NCBI GenBank assembly: GCA_963628435.1
Contig: CAVGEY010000015.1
Span: 1-57,849 of the forward strand
Reading direction: 5' to 3'
Source of the DNA: CAKSQF01 sp963628435
GTDB taxonomy: Bacteria > Bacillota > Clostridia > Oscillospirales > CAG-272
DNA: 57,849 nucleotides
Positions 8,321 through 16,492 of this stretch are shown one piece after another; position 1 is the stretch's first letter, and each line of letters opens with the position of its first letter. The notes under the pieces are model-generated. The model made no database searches. It was not told the DNA's origin and saw only the letters and a list, made by a program, of their open reading frames with translations. The position numbers were made by a program, and so were the translations under genes.

Positions 8321-8339
8321 TTTTAATATACAGTCATAA

Positions 8340-8943
8340 CCACCGGCTAAGCCGGTGGCTTGCACAGCCCTATAAGGTCATGGTACTGGCAAGGTTGAAA
8401 GCCCTCCGAAAAGTCTGCCAACCGCAAGCGGTCTCAAGCAACCGCTAAAGCGGTTGGCTTATTTTTTGCTTGCGTGCACAGGCTCACCGGTAAACGGGGC
8501 AACCAACTCTTTTATACTCATTTGTTCATATGCCAGATCCTCTTGCAACTGATTCCGTATGTATTCGGCAATTGCCTTTTTGTTCTTTTCCACTGTATCA
8601 AAATAGTACCCTCTGCACCAAAATTCTCTGTTGCCATACCTGTATTTCATATTTGCGTGTTTGTCGAATATCATTAAACTACTTTTCCCTTTCAGATATT
8701 ATGATTTGCCCTATGTTTCCCTTAATCTTCCTATATATTATCTGTCTGCGGTATTTCGGTGCAAATACGATGTGATACTTGCAATTCCATGTTGTATGTG
8801 CTATACTATTTGTGTCAATCTTCATTTTGACCCCTCCTATCTTTTTTGCGCTTGCGGTTGCCAGACCAATTCACACTTTACCATAGGAGTGCTTTTATTC
8901 AACGGCAAAAGCCTTTCCGGAACCACCCGCTTAGCGGGTGGTT
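8340..8943 (-). mobile_element. Degenerate IS200/IS605-type element
   Basis: Subterminal hairpins mark both ends as expected for this family, which has no terminal inverted repeats. One end has CCACCGGC-TAA-GCCGGTGG (8340-8358), ACCGC-AA-GCGGT (8421-8432) and CAACCGCT-AA-AGCGGTTG (8439-8456). The other has the perfect AACCACCCGCT/AGCGGGTGGTT hairpin (8921-8943). Between them is a damaged tnpA on the minus strand. No tnpB or omega RNA is seen. The exact cleavage sites cannot be read off directly. It fills most of the 746-base gap between the PHP phosphatase and PAP2 genes. Confidence 0.8.
8459..8825 (-). pseudogene. tnpA: IS200-type transposase tnpA, internally deleted
   Basis: From an ATG at 8825 (RBS GGAGGGG) the frame reads a normal TnpA start (WNCKYHIVFAPKYRR, IYRKIKGNIGQII) and then hits a stop within a few codons. 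A second frame resumes with LKGKSSLMIFDKHAN and continues to the normal C-terminus, including the catalytic-tyrosine region WCRGYYFDTV and EYIRNQLQEDL, ending at 8459. Intact family members have roughly 40-45 residues between these parts, including the HUH motif (H-hydrophobic-H), and these are missing. The protein therefore cannot be active, although the element could be moved by a related TnpA elsewhere. Confidence 0.85.
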
Positions 8944-9012
8944 TTCTTGATACAAAAAAGTCAATAACAAAAATTTATTTATAAAACAAATGATAATCAA
9001 CACGCATATTGC

Positions 9013-9040
9013 TTGATTTTTTTTAATTATGTGATATAAT
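9013..9040 (+). promoter_or_regulatory. Promoter of the PAP2 phosphatase gene
   Basis: TTGATT and TATAAT separated by 16 bases, with the -10 about 27 bases ahead of the start codon. Confidence 0.65.
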
Positions 9041-9066
9041 GACATAAAAAAGAAAGGAAACCGCAA

Positions 9067-9633
9067 ATGAATCAATTTGAACTCGGCATACTGGATTTCA
9101 TATGGAATAATATGCATAATGCGGTATGCGATTTTATTTTACCGATTATTACCCACCTTGGCGATGCGGGATTATTTTGGATTGCTCTTGCCGTGATATT
9201 TCTGATTTTCAAGAAAACACGCCGTTTGGGTATTTCAATGGCTTTTGCATTAATAATCGATCTGCTCTGCTGCAATATTGTTTTGAAGCCCCTTGTCCAA
9301 AGAATAAGGCCTTTTGATCTGAATGAACAAATGAAAGAAAGTATAATCGCTCTTATAAATTCAAAGCTTCCGGCAGATTATTCATTCCCTTCGGGACACA
9401 CAGCGGCATCGTTCGCAAGTGCATTTGCACTTGTTTTCAAAAAAAGCAAATTCGCGATTCCCGCTTTGATTTTAGCGGCGATAATCGCATTCTCAAGGCT
9501 GTATCTTTACATACATTATCCTACCGATGTACTTGTCGGAATCGTAGTCGGTTTAATTGCCGGTTATCTCGGTTCTCTCATATGCACCAAGCTCGCCGAT
9601 TACCTGAAAGCAAAAAAAGGAATAGAAATATAA
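9067..9633 (+). CDS. PAP2 family membrane phosphatase (undecaprenyl-diphosphatase-like)
   Basis: Integral membrane lipid phosphatase of 188 residues with about five or six membrane segments. All three signature blocks of the PAP2 superfamily are present: KPLVQRIRPF, YSFPSGHTAA with the catalytic His, and SRLYLYIHYPTDVLVG. Size and topology fit BcrC/PgpB-type enzymes that dephosphorylate undecaprenyl diphosphate at the outer face of the membrane to recycle the peptidoglycan carrier. A phosphatidylglycerophosphatase role is also possible. RBS AAAGGAAA lies about 6 bases before the ATG. Monocistronic, with its own promoter and terminator. Confidence 0.83.
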   Translation: MNQFELGILDFIWNNMHNAVCDFILPIITHLGDAGLFWIALAVIFLIFKKTRRLGISMAFALIIDLLCCNIVLKPLVQRIRPFDLNEQMKESIIALINSKLPADYSFPSGHTAASFASAFALVFKKSKFAIPALILAAIIAFSRLYLYIHYPTDVLVGIVVGLIAGYLGSLICTKLADYLKAKKGIEI

Positions 9634-9637
9634 GCAT

Positions 9638-9672
9638 AAAACGAGTCTACAGCAATGTCGACTCGTTTTTTA
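9638..9672 (+). terminator. Terminator of the PAP2 gene
   Basis: Stem AAACGAGTC / GACTCGTTT followed by a run of six T. Confidence 0.85.
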
Positions 9673-9767
9673 TTCGAAAAATGCACAAAAACCAAAATTT
9701 ATTTTATATCTGCTGATGTAAAAAACGACGATTTTTTCAAAATGCTCAAATTTCTCAAGAAAAATGC

Positions 9768-9796
9768 TTGACATGTTCCGAATTTCGGTGTATCAT
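9768..9796 (+). promoter_or_regulatory. Promoter of the feo operon
   Basis: TTGACA and TATCAT separated by 17 bases. The expected start site near 9803 is immediately followed by the first of two inverted repeats. Confidence 0.8.
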
Positions 9797-9803
9797 ATGC
9801 GAC

Positions 9804-9855
9804 GGTTAGTGAGAGCTAACCGTTAATACAAGTGTAAAGTTAGCCGGTGCTAACC
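9804..9855 (+). promoter_or_regulatory. Tandem operators of the feo operon (DtxR/IdeR-like)
   Basis: Two similar inverted repeats: GGTTAG-6 bases-CTAACC (9804-9821) and GTTAG-6 bases-CTAAC (9839-9854), 35 bases apart centre to centre, both between the predicted start site and the feoA RBS. The half-site TTAG/CTAA resembles boxes of iron-sensing DtxR/IdeR regulators more than the Fur box. A roadblock or promoter-clearance block under iron-replete conditions is the natural inference. No regulator gene is in the window. Confidence 0.65.
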
Positions 9856-9883
9856 AATAAACATTCAACGGAGGGCAGTTAAA

Positions 9884-10096
9884 ATGATGCCGCTTACACT
9901 TGCCGATATCGGTGAAGAAATAACAATAAAAAAAATCGGAGGGTCTTCGGAAGTAAGAAGACATCTTGAAAATCTCGGTTTTATTGTCGGCGAAAATGTA
10001 AATCTGATAACAACTCTTAACGGAAATGTTATTGTCCGCGTAAAAGAAACAAGAGTTGCAATCAGCGAAGAAATGGCAAGAAAAATAATGGTGTGA
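9884..10096 (+). CDS. feoA: FeoA family protein (first copy)
   Basis: Small SH3-like cytoplasmic protein of 70 residues that supports ferrous iron uptake through FeoB. Typical features are MPLTLADIGEEITIKKIGGSSEVRRHL-type start with the LENLGF turn, VGENVNLIT and the closing VRVKETRVAISEEMARKI strand-helix. RBS GGAGGG lies 8 bases before the first ATG. It is the first gene of a four-gene iron operon; the next gene is a second FeoA of a different subtype, an arrangement common in Clostridia. Confidence 0.88.
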   Translation: MMPLTLADIGEEITIKKIGGSSEVRRHLENLGFIVGENVNLITTLNGNVIVRVKETRVAISEEMARKIMV

Positions 10097-10147
10097 AAGC
10101 ACACATTGATTTTTTTTATAAATCAGTTGTTTAGGAGGATAAGAATT

Positions 10148-10369
10148 ATGAAAACGCTCAAAGAAGTGAAAGTCGGAGAAACCGTTGTTGTCGTCAAGCT
10201 TCACGGAGAAGGAGCAGTGAAACGCCGCATCATGGATATGGGAATAACAAAAGGTGCCGAAGTCTATGTCCGCAAAGTAGCGCCTCTCGGCGATCCGATT
10301 GAGGTTACGGTACGCGGATATGAACTTTCGCTCAGAAAAGCCGATGCCGAAATGATTGAAGTTGGATAA
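10148..10369 (+). CDS. feoA: FeoA family protein (second copy)
   Basis: A 73-residue FeoA paralogue: TLKEVKVGETVVVVKL, then the hallmark RRIMDMGITKGAEVYVRKVAPLGDPIEV-type core and YELSLRKADAEMIEV. This form matches the usual FeoA consensus more closely than the upstream copy. The start at 10148 has AGGAGG 9 bases upstream; the longer frame beginning at 10106 lacks such a site. It lies 69 bases ahead of feoB and likely contacts its cytoplasmic part. Confidence 0.9.
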   Translation: MKTLKEVKVGETVVVVKLHGEGAVKRRIMDMGITKGAEVYVRKVAPLGDPIEVTVRGYELSLRKADAEMIEVG

Positions 10370-10438
10370 ATCGAATTTTTTTATTTGCATTCACAGACAT
10401 AACTTAAATGTCAATAATTGATAAAAGAGGTAATAATC

Positions 10439-12985
10439 ATGGAATTAAGAATTGCCCTTGCGGGTAACCCTAACAGTGGTAAGACAACTCTTTTTAACGC
10501 ACTTACGGGCTCTAACCAGTTTGTAGGCAACTGGCCCGGAGTAACCGTTGAAAAGAAAGAAGGAAAGCTGAAAAAGCATGAGGGCGTTATAGTTACCGAC
10601 CTTCCCGGTATCTACTCTCTCTCTCCCTACACTCTTGAAGAAGTCGTCGCCAGAAACTATCTGATTGAGAAGCGTCCCGATGCTATTCTCAATATCATAG
10701 ACGGCACAAACCTCGAGAGAAACCTTTATCTTACAACACAGCTTACAGAGCTCGGTATTCCGGTTGTCATCGCCATCAACATGATGGATGTTGTAAAGAA
10801 AAACGGCGATACGATCAACACCGCAGAACTTTCCCGCCAGCTCGGATGCAAAGTTGTTGAAATTTCCGCACTCAAAGGAACAGGCATTATGGAAGCAGCC
10901 GAGGCTGCAATAGATGCCGCAAAGAACACAAAAACAGTTCCGCAGCACACATTTTCCGGAGTTGTGGAACACGCTTTGGCACATATCGAAGAGGCAGTTC
11001 TTCACGATTATCCCGAAGATAAGCAAAGATGGTATGCAATAAAGATTTTCGAACGTGACAGCAAGGTTCTCGAAGCGATGAAAATCGACAGTGAAAAACT
11101 TTCTCACATCGAGAACGACATAAAAGCCGCCGAGGCAGAACTTGATGATGACGCAGAATCGATAATTACAAACGAACGTTATCTGTACATTGCATCGATA
11201 ATCAAGGCATGCTACAAGAAAAAGAACAAAGGTCAACTGTCGACATCTGATAAAATCGACAAAGTTGTTACCAACCGTTGGCTCGGTCTTCCTATTTTCG
11301 CTGCCGTTATGTTCCTTGTTTATTACATCTCGATGGTAACAGTAGGCGCATCGGCGACAGACTGGGCAAATGACGGACTTTTCGGCGACGGATATCATCT
11401 TTTCGGCATCGGAACCGCCGAATACGAAGAAAAAGCAGAAGAATTCACAAACTCGCTGAATGCGATTAACGCTTTCGTTGAAGTCGATCCCGGTGCGGAT
11501 GATTTCGATGCGGCAGCCGCTCTTGAAGCAATCAAGAACTATGTCCCTGATTCGGACAACCAAATCGGAACGGTAACAATCGAAGACGAGGAAACACTCG
11601 CACAGAACGATTATTATGTTTACTATTCCGAAATTCCCGAATCGGTTATAAATGACAAGGATGCAGACGATTATGTTCCGGTTACCTATCTCGAAGCTAA
11701 ATCGTATTTTGAAGATACCAACGCCGAATTCGAAGAACCCGATGCCGCGGATTACGGTGTTTGGGTACCCGGTATACCCGCTATTATCGGCAACGCACTT
11801 AAGGTTGACAGCGAAAATCCCGTATGTCCCGAATGGCTGTCCGGACTCATTCTCGACGGTATAGTAGCCGGCGTCGGCGCAGTCATCGGATTTGTACCTC
11901 AGATGCTCGTTCTTTTCCTGCTTCTCGCAATACTCGAATCTTGCGGCTACATGGCACGTATCGCATTCGTGCTCGACAGAATATTCCGCAAATTCGGTCT
12001 TTCGGGCAAATCGTTTATCCCGATGCTTGTCGGAACAGGCTGTGGCGTTCCCGGAATTATGGCTTCGAGAACCATTGAAAACGAACGCGATCGTCGAATG
12101 ACAATAATGACAACCACGTTTATTCCCTGCAGCGCAAAGGTTCCTTTTATCGGCATGATTGCCGGTGCTCTTTTCGGAAATTCGGCCATTGTAGCAACAT
12201 CCGCATACTTTATCGGTATGGCAGCAATCATTGTTTCGGGTATAATTCTCAAGAAGACAAAGATGTTCTCCGGAGAACCTGCTCCTTTCGTAATGGAGCT
12301 TCCCGCTTACCACTGGCCTACTGTTTCGAACGTACTCCGTTCGGTATGGGAACGCGGTTGGTCGTTCATTAAGAAGGCCGGAACGGTCATTCTTCTTTCA
12401 ACAATATTCGTTTGGTTTACCACTTACTTCGGATTTGTAGACGGAAGCTTCCGCATGCTTGACGAGTCCGAAATCGACTATTCGATTCTTGCCGCTATCG
12501 GCTCTGCGGTCGCATGGATTTTCAAGCCTCTCGGATGGGGCAACTGGCAGGCTGCTGTTGCATCTATTACCGGTCTTGTTGCAAAGGAAAACATTGTCGG
12601 AACTCTCGGAATTCTCTACGGCAACGGCGACGGCACTGTATATCAGGCAATCGGAGAAGCATTCACCGGTATCACAGGTTACAGCTTCCTTGTATTCAAC
12701 CTTCTCTGCGCTCCCTGCTTTGCCGCAATCGGTGCAATCAAACGTGAAATGAATAATTCCAAATGGACATGGTTTGCTATACTTTATCAGTGCGGATTTG
12801 CATACTGCATCGCGCTCTTCATCAATCAGTTCGGCAATCTCTTTACAGGCAAGCTGCTCGTCGGAAATGCTGTACTTAATGTTATAAGCTTTATAGCCGC
12901 AGTAGTTATCCTTGCATTTATGATTTACATGCTTGTACGTCCTTACAAGGAAGCTACCAAACTTTCGACAAAGGTTAAAGTATAA
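10439..12985 (+). CDS. feoB: Ferrous iron transporter FeoB
   Basis: An 848-residue inner-membrane Fe(II) transporter. The N-terminal G domain has GNPNSGKTT (residues 9-17), DLPG (54-57) and NMMD (114-117), followed by a helical GDI-like region (about 160-260). The membrane part contains the two gate-type repeats, with VGTGCGVPGIMASR and CSAKVPFIGMIAG carrying the conserved cysteines. Between the first membrane segment and the second gate region is a long polar, acidic insertion (roughly residues 300-460), probably outside the membrane; similar insertions occur in other Clostridia. Start chosen at 10439 because AGAGGT is well placed; a TTG at 10418 is in frame but less likely. Regulated through the paired operators upstream of feoA. 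Confidence 0.95.
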   Translation: MELRIALAGNPNSGKTTLFNALTGSNQFVGNWPGVTVEKKEGKLKKHEGVIVTDLPGIYSLSPYTLEEVVARNYLIEKRPDAILNIIDGTNLERNLYLTTQLTELGIPVVIAINMMDVVKKNGDTINTAELSRQLGCKVVEISALKGTGIMEAAEAAIDAAKNTKTVPQHTFSGVVEHALAHIEEAVLHDYPEDKQRWYAIKIFERDSKVLEAMKIDSEKLSHIENDIKAAEAELDDDAESIITNERYLYIASIIKACYKKKNKGQLSTSDKIDKVVTNRWLGLPIFAAVMFLVYYISMVTVGASATDWANDGLFGDGYHLFGIGTAEYEEKAEEFTNSLNAINAFVEVDPGADDFDAAAALEAIKNYVPDSDNQIGTVTIEDEETLAQNDYYVYYSEIPESVINDKDADDYVPVTYLEAKSYFEDTNAEFEEPDAADYGVWVPGIPAIIGNALKVDSENPVCPEWLSGLILDGIVAGVGAVIGFVPQMLVLFLLLAILESCGYMARIAFVLDRIFRKFGLSGKSFIPMLVGTGCGVPGIMASRTIENERDRRMTIMTTTFIPCSAKVPFIGMIAGALFGNSAIVATSAYFIGMAAIIVSGIILKKTKMFSGEPAPFVMELPAYHWPTVSNVLRSVWERGWSFIKKAGTVILLSTIFVWFTTYFGFVDGSFRMLDESEIDYSILAAIGSAVAWIFKPLGWGNWQAAVASITGLVAKENIVGTLGILYGNGDGTVYQAIGEAFTGITGYSFLVFNLLCAPCFAAIGAIKREMNNSKWTWFAILYQCGFAYCIALFINQFGNLFTGKLLVGNAVLNVISFIAAVVILAFMIYMLVRPYKEATKLSTKVKV

Positions 12986-13011
12986 CCAATATCAGATAAG
13001 AGGCATTCACT

Positions 13012-13185
13012 ATGTTAAAATGGATCTGCGATAATATCGGACTGATAATTATATGCACAATTCTTATTGTGCTAGTTACGCTGGCGATAATCAGTGTTAT
13101 CAAAGATAAGAAAAAAGGACGGAGCTCATGCGGCTGCAACTGCGGTTCCTGCCCCATGTCCGGATCATGTCATAGTAAGAAATAG
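13012..13185 (+). CDS. FeoB-associated Cys-rich membrane protein
   Basis: A 57-residue protein: one membrane helix (residues about 9-30, LIIICTILIVLVTLAI), a basic stretch KDKKKGRS, then a cysteine cluster CGCNCGSCPMSGSC close to the C-terminus. The size and arrangement match the small family regularly found after feoB in Firmicutes (PF12669-like). The five closely spaced cysteines could bind iron or an iron-sulfur cluster at the cytoplasmic mouth of FeoB; that role is inferred. RBS AAGAGG is 9 bases upstream. It closes the operon, with a strong terminator 20 bases later. Confidence 0.85.
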   Translation: MLKWICDNIGLIIICTILIVLVTLAIISVIKDKKKGRSSCGCNCGSCPMSGSCHSKK

Positions 13186-13204
13186 CTCAAATTAAATTAA
13201 GACT

Positions 13205-13250
13205 AAAAAGACATTAACCCGAATCATTGATTCGGGTTAATGTCTTTTTT
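13205..13250. terminator. Bidirectional terminator between feo operon and aspS
   Basis: Near-perfect 22-bp palindrome centred on GAATCA-T-TGATTC, with AAAAAGAC on one side and GTCTTTTTT on the other. It can end both the plus-strand feo transcript and the minus-strand aspS transcript. Confidence 0.9.
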
Positions 13251-13264
13251 AGTTAATCTATTAT

Positions 13265-13274
13265 NNNNNNNNNN
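13265..13274. other. Assembly gap (10 N)
   Basis: Ten unknown bases at the 3' end of aspS. The true gap length is unknown. The aspS stop codon lies in or beside it. Confidence 0.99.
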
Positions 13275-15056
13275 GTCTTCAACCACAGCCAAACCGAGTT
13301 CGGCAAGTGCGGCAGGATCTGCTTTGGCGGGACATTTCGACATAAGTTCGGATGCATTCTGAACTTTCGGGAAAGCGATTACATCTCTGAGCGATTCCGC
13401 CTCAACCATAGTCATCACGAGACGATCAAGTCCCATGCCCGATCCGCCGTGCGGAGGTGCTCCGTACTTATATGCATCAACAAGGAAGCCGAATTTTGCG
13501 TCTATTTCTTCGGATGTCAGCCCAAGAGCCTTGAACATCTTTTCCTGAAGCTCCCAGTCTGTGATTCTGATAGAACCCGAAAGAAGCTCTGTGCCGTTAA
13601 GAACGAGATCATAACATTTTGCATATACCTTTGACGGATCGGATTCGAGATACGGCAGACATTCTTCGTGAGGCATTGTAAACGGATGATGCATTGCATC
13701 CCAATGTTTGGTTTCTTCGTTCCATTCAAAGAACGGAAATTCGGTAACCCAAAGGAAGTTATAAACACCGTGCTCTATCATATCAAGCTGCTTGGCAATC
13801 ATAACGCGGAGAGCTCCGAGCGTCGGAAGAACAACCGAGTTTTTGTCGGCAACAAAAAGCGCAACATCACCTTTGACGCAATCGATTGACGAAAGAAGGT
13901 GTGAGAGCGATTCCGAATCAAAGAACTTTGAGAACGAGCATGTTGGCGTATCCTCAATAAATCTTACAAATGCAAGGCCTTTGGCACCGATGCCCTTAGC
14001 ATGTTCCGCAAGTTTATCAATTTCTTTTCTCGAAAGTTTTGCCGCTCCACCCTTTACAACTATTGCGCGAACCGAGCCGCCGTTTTCGATTGCGGAAGTG
14101 AACACTCCGAATCCGCAGCTTTTCACCTGCTCACTGACATCCTGTATTTCCATTCCGAAACGAGTATCCGGTTTATCCGAGCCGAATCTGTTCATTGCTT
14201 CAACATAGGTTATATGCGGGAAAGGCTTAAGATCGATATTAAGCAGTTCTTTATAAAGGCGTTTCATGAGTCCTTCATTCATATCCATGATGTCCTCTTG
14301 AGTCGCAAAGGACATCTCGAGGTCTATCTGGGTAAATTCGGGCTGACGGTCGGCGCGGAGGTCCTCGTCTCTGAAACATCTTGCAATCTGAACATAGCGG
14401 TCAAATCCTGCAACCATAAGCAGCTGCTTATAAATCTGCGGTGACTGCGGAAGAGCATACATACAGCCATGATGAATTCTCGAGGGAACAAGATAATCGC
14501 GTGCGCCCTCCGGTGTCGGTTTAATCATCATAGGCGTTTCTATTTCATAAAATCCGTTTTCATAGAAATAGTTACGCGCAATTCTCGCTATTTCATGTCG
14601 AAGCATAATGTTCTTTTGAAGTGTAGGTCTGCGAAGGTCAAGATAGCGGTAACGCAGTGCGGTTTCATCTCCGACTTTTGCGCCATCCGAAATTTCGAAA
14701 GGAGGTGTCGTCGCTTTGGAAAGGATTTTCATTTCGCTGACGGCAATCTCGACTTCACCTGTCGGCAGATTTTTGTTTACGGCAGACTCGCCGCGAGATC
14801 TTACGGTTCCCTTCGCCGACAGAACATACTCACTTCTTACCGAAAATGCTCTGTCGAAAAGTTCTTTATCGGTGTCGGGATCAAATGCGAGCTGTATAAT
14901 ACCTGTTCTGTCGCGCAAATCGATAAATATAAGCGATCCCAAATCTCTTTGACGCTGAACCCATCCGCATACGGTAACATTTTGTCCGATATTGCTTCTT
15001 GATAATGTTCCGCAATAATCTGTTCTTTTGTCAGATTCGTTAAAAAATTCTGCCAT
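13275..15056 (-). CDS. aspS: Aspartyl-tRNA synthetase (3' end lost in assembly gap)
   Basis: Class II synthetase that charges tRNA-Asp, about 594 residues visible. The OB-fold anticodon domain opens with VTVCGWVQRQRDLGSLIFIDLRDRTG. The catalytic core has the flexible-loop region and motif 2 (CFRDEDLRADRQPEFTQIDLE), an inserted bacterial GAD domain (about 290-420), and motif 3 (GMGLDRLVM). The protein is complete to ELGLAVVED, close to the usual end, so only a few codons should be missing. A continuation through the gap would merely read the terminator hairpin. It starts 4 bases after the hisS stop, with AGGA inside the end of hisS, so both come from one transcript. Confidence 0.95.
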
Positions 15057-15060
15057 ATTC

Positions 15061-16338
15061 TCAAATCCTGCTTTCGTTAAATTTTGATCTAATATATTCG
15101 GTTACATTTGACAGCTCCACTTCTTCGGTTGAGCCGTCGCTCATTTTTTTAAGAAGAGCTTTACCGGACGAAATTTCGTTTTCGCCAATTACTATCACGT
15201 ATGAATAACCGATTTTATTTGCATATTTCATCTGTGCCTTTACCGATCTTGTCATTATATCGGTCTCGGCGCAAATTCCGCATCCGCGAAGTTTATAAAC
15301 AAGTTCGGAAGCATACGCCGTGGCGGTCTCTCCCATTGTCGCAATATAGATTCCGTTATCCGTATTATTCTCGGGCAGATCAACGAGCGGGAGCAGGCGT
15401 GATATTCCCATTCCGAACCCGCAAGCAGGCAGTGATATATCACCGAGCTCATCAAGCAGTCTGTCGTAGCGTCCACCGCCGCAAATTGTAGCCTGTGCGC
15501 CCATTCTTTCGTCACTGCATACAAATTCAAAAACAGTTCTCGTATAATAATCAAGGCCACGTACTATTGACGGATCGACCGAAAAATCAATTTTCATCGA
15601 TTCAAGTCCGATTTTAACCCTTTCAAAATGGTTTCTGCAATTTTCGCAGAGACAATCGGTGATTTTCGGAGCAGAACTTGATATTTTTTTACAGATTTCC
15701 GATTTGCAGTCAAGAATTCGCATCGGATTCGTGTCAAGTCTTGAACGGCACGTGGGACACAGCTGATCTTTTTTATCGGCGAAATATGCCCTAAGCAAAT
15801 CGTAATACTTCGGTCTGCAATTCTGACAGCCTATCGTATTGATATGAAGAGAGACATTATTTATACCGAGTTCGTTAATTAGCATTTCGGCAAGTGAAAT
15901 TATTTCGGCATCGGCCTCGGGAGATGCCGCACCGAACATTTCAACGCCGAATTGTGAAAATTCGCGATATCTTCCCTTCTGCGGTCTCTCATGGCGGTAG
16001 CAATTTATAATATAGTAATATTTAAGCGGCATTGCATCTCCGTACTTGCCGTTCTCGATAATAGCCCTTGCCACTCCCGCAGTACCTTCGGGACGCAGTG
16101 AAAGCGATGGACCGTCGCGGTCTACAAAAGTATACATTTCTTTTTGAACGACATCGGTTGAATTACCGACGCCTCTTGAAAAAAGTTCGGTCGATTCAAG
16201 AATCGGGGTACGTATTTCACCGAATCCGAATCGTTTTGCGACATTCCTTGCCTTCGCTTCAATATACTGTATTTTTTTTGTTTCTTCGGGGAAAAAGTCA
16301 AGCATTCCCTGGGGTTTTTTTATCATTTTGAAAACCAT
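15061..16338 (-). CDS. hisS: Histidyl-tRNA synthetase
   Basis: Class II synthetase for tRNA-His. Visible motifs: KKPQGMLDFFPEE start, motif 2 (CYRHERPQKGRYREFSQFGVE), the HisA signature (GLDYYTRTVFEF), motif 3 (ACGFGMGISRLL) and a C-terminal anticodon-binding domain. A four-cysteine insert (CPTC near 225, then CENC) is present, as in many Firmicutes HisRS. The start is uncertain: I chose the ATG at 16338; another at 16326 begins exactly at the family consensus MIKKPQG, and a TTG at 16383 is upstream but without an RBS. First gene of a hisS-aspS operon. Confidence 0.93.
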   Translation of the reverse strand: MVFKMIKKPQGMLDFFPEETKKIQYIEAKARNVAKRFGFGEIRTPILESTELFSRGVGNSTDVVQKEMYTFVDRDGPSLSLRPEGTAGVARAIIENGKYGDAMPLKYYYIINCYRHERPQKGRYREFSQFGVEMFGAASPEADAEIISLAEMLINELGINNVSLHINTIGCQNCRPKYYDLLRAYFADKKDQLCPTCRSRLDTNPMRILDCKSEICKKISSSAPKITDCLCENCRNHFERVKIGLESMKIDFSVDPSIVRGLDYYTRTVFEFVCSDERMGAQATICGGGRYDRLLDELGDISLPACGFGMGISRLLPLVDLPENNTDNGIYIATMGETATAYASELVYKLRGCGICAETDIMTRSVKAQMKYANKIGYSYVIVIGENEISSGKALLKKMSDGSTEEVELSNVTEYIRSKFNESRI

Positions 16339-16447
16339 ATCTTTCGCTTCACGAAAGTTCCTTTCATAGGTATATATCGACAATTCGGATAAAAAAGTGT
16401 AACATTCCCATGTATCTGCCGTTATATACTCCTAAAGAATATCTTGT

Positions 16448-16476
16448 ATTATATCACACCGCATCCGTATTGTAAA
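16448..16476 (-). promoter_or_regulatory. Promoter of hisS-aspS
   Basis: On the minus strand TTTACA and TATAAT separated by 17 bases. The leader to hisS is roughly 100 bases and shows no T-box sequence (no AGGGTGG-type antiterminator). Confidence 0.65.
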
Positions 16477-16492
16477 TAATCTTTCGGACAAT

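Noticed and set aside
8631..8984. Plus-strand frame across the IS200 region
   Set aside because: It is antisense to the damaged tnpA and includes the end hairpin.
10445..12313. Long 622-codon open frame opposite feoB
   Set aside because: It runs antisense to a clear FeoB protein and has no RBS, domain or sensible composition; it reflects codon bias of feoB.
13224..13274. Extension of AspRS through the N run (residues NRLTKKDINPNQ)
   Set aside because: These codons come from the terminator palindrome read antisense; the true end of aspS is hidden in the gap.
16339..16476. T-box leader upstream of hisS or alaS
   Set aside because: No antiterminator consensus is visible in the hisS leader, and the alaS leader is only about 40 bases.
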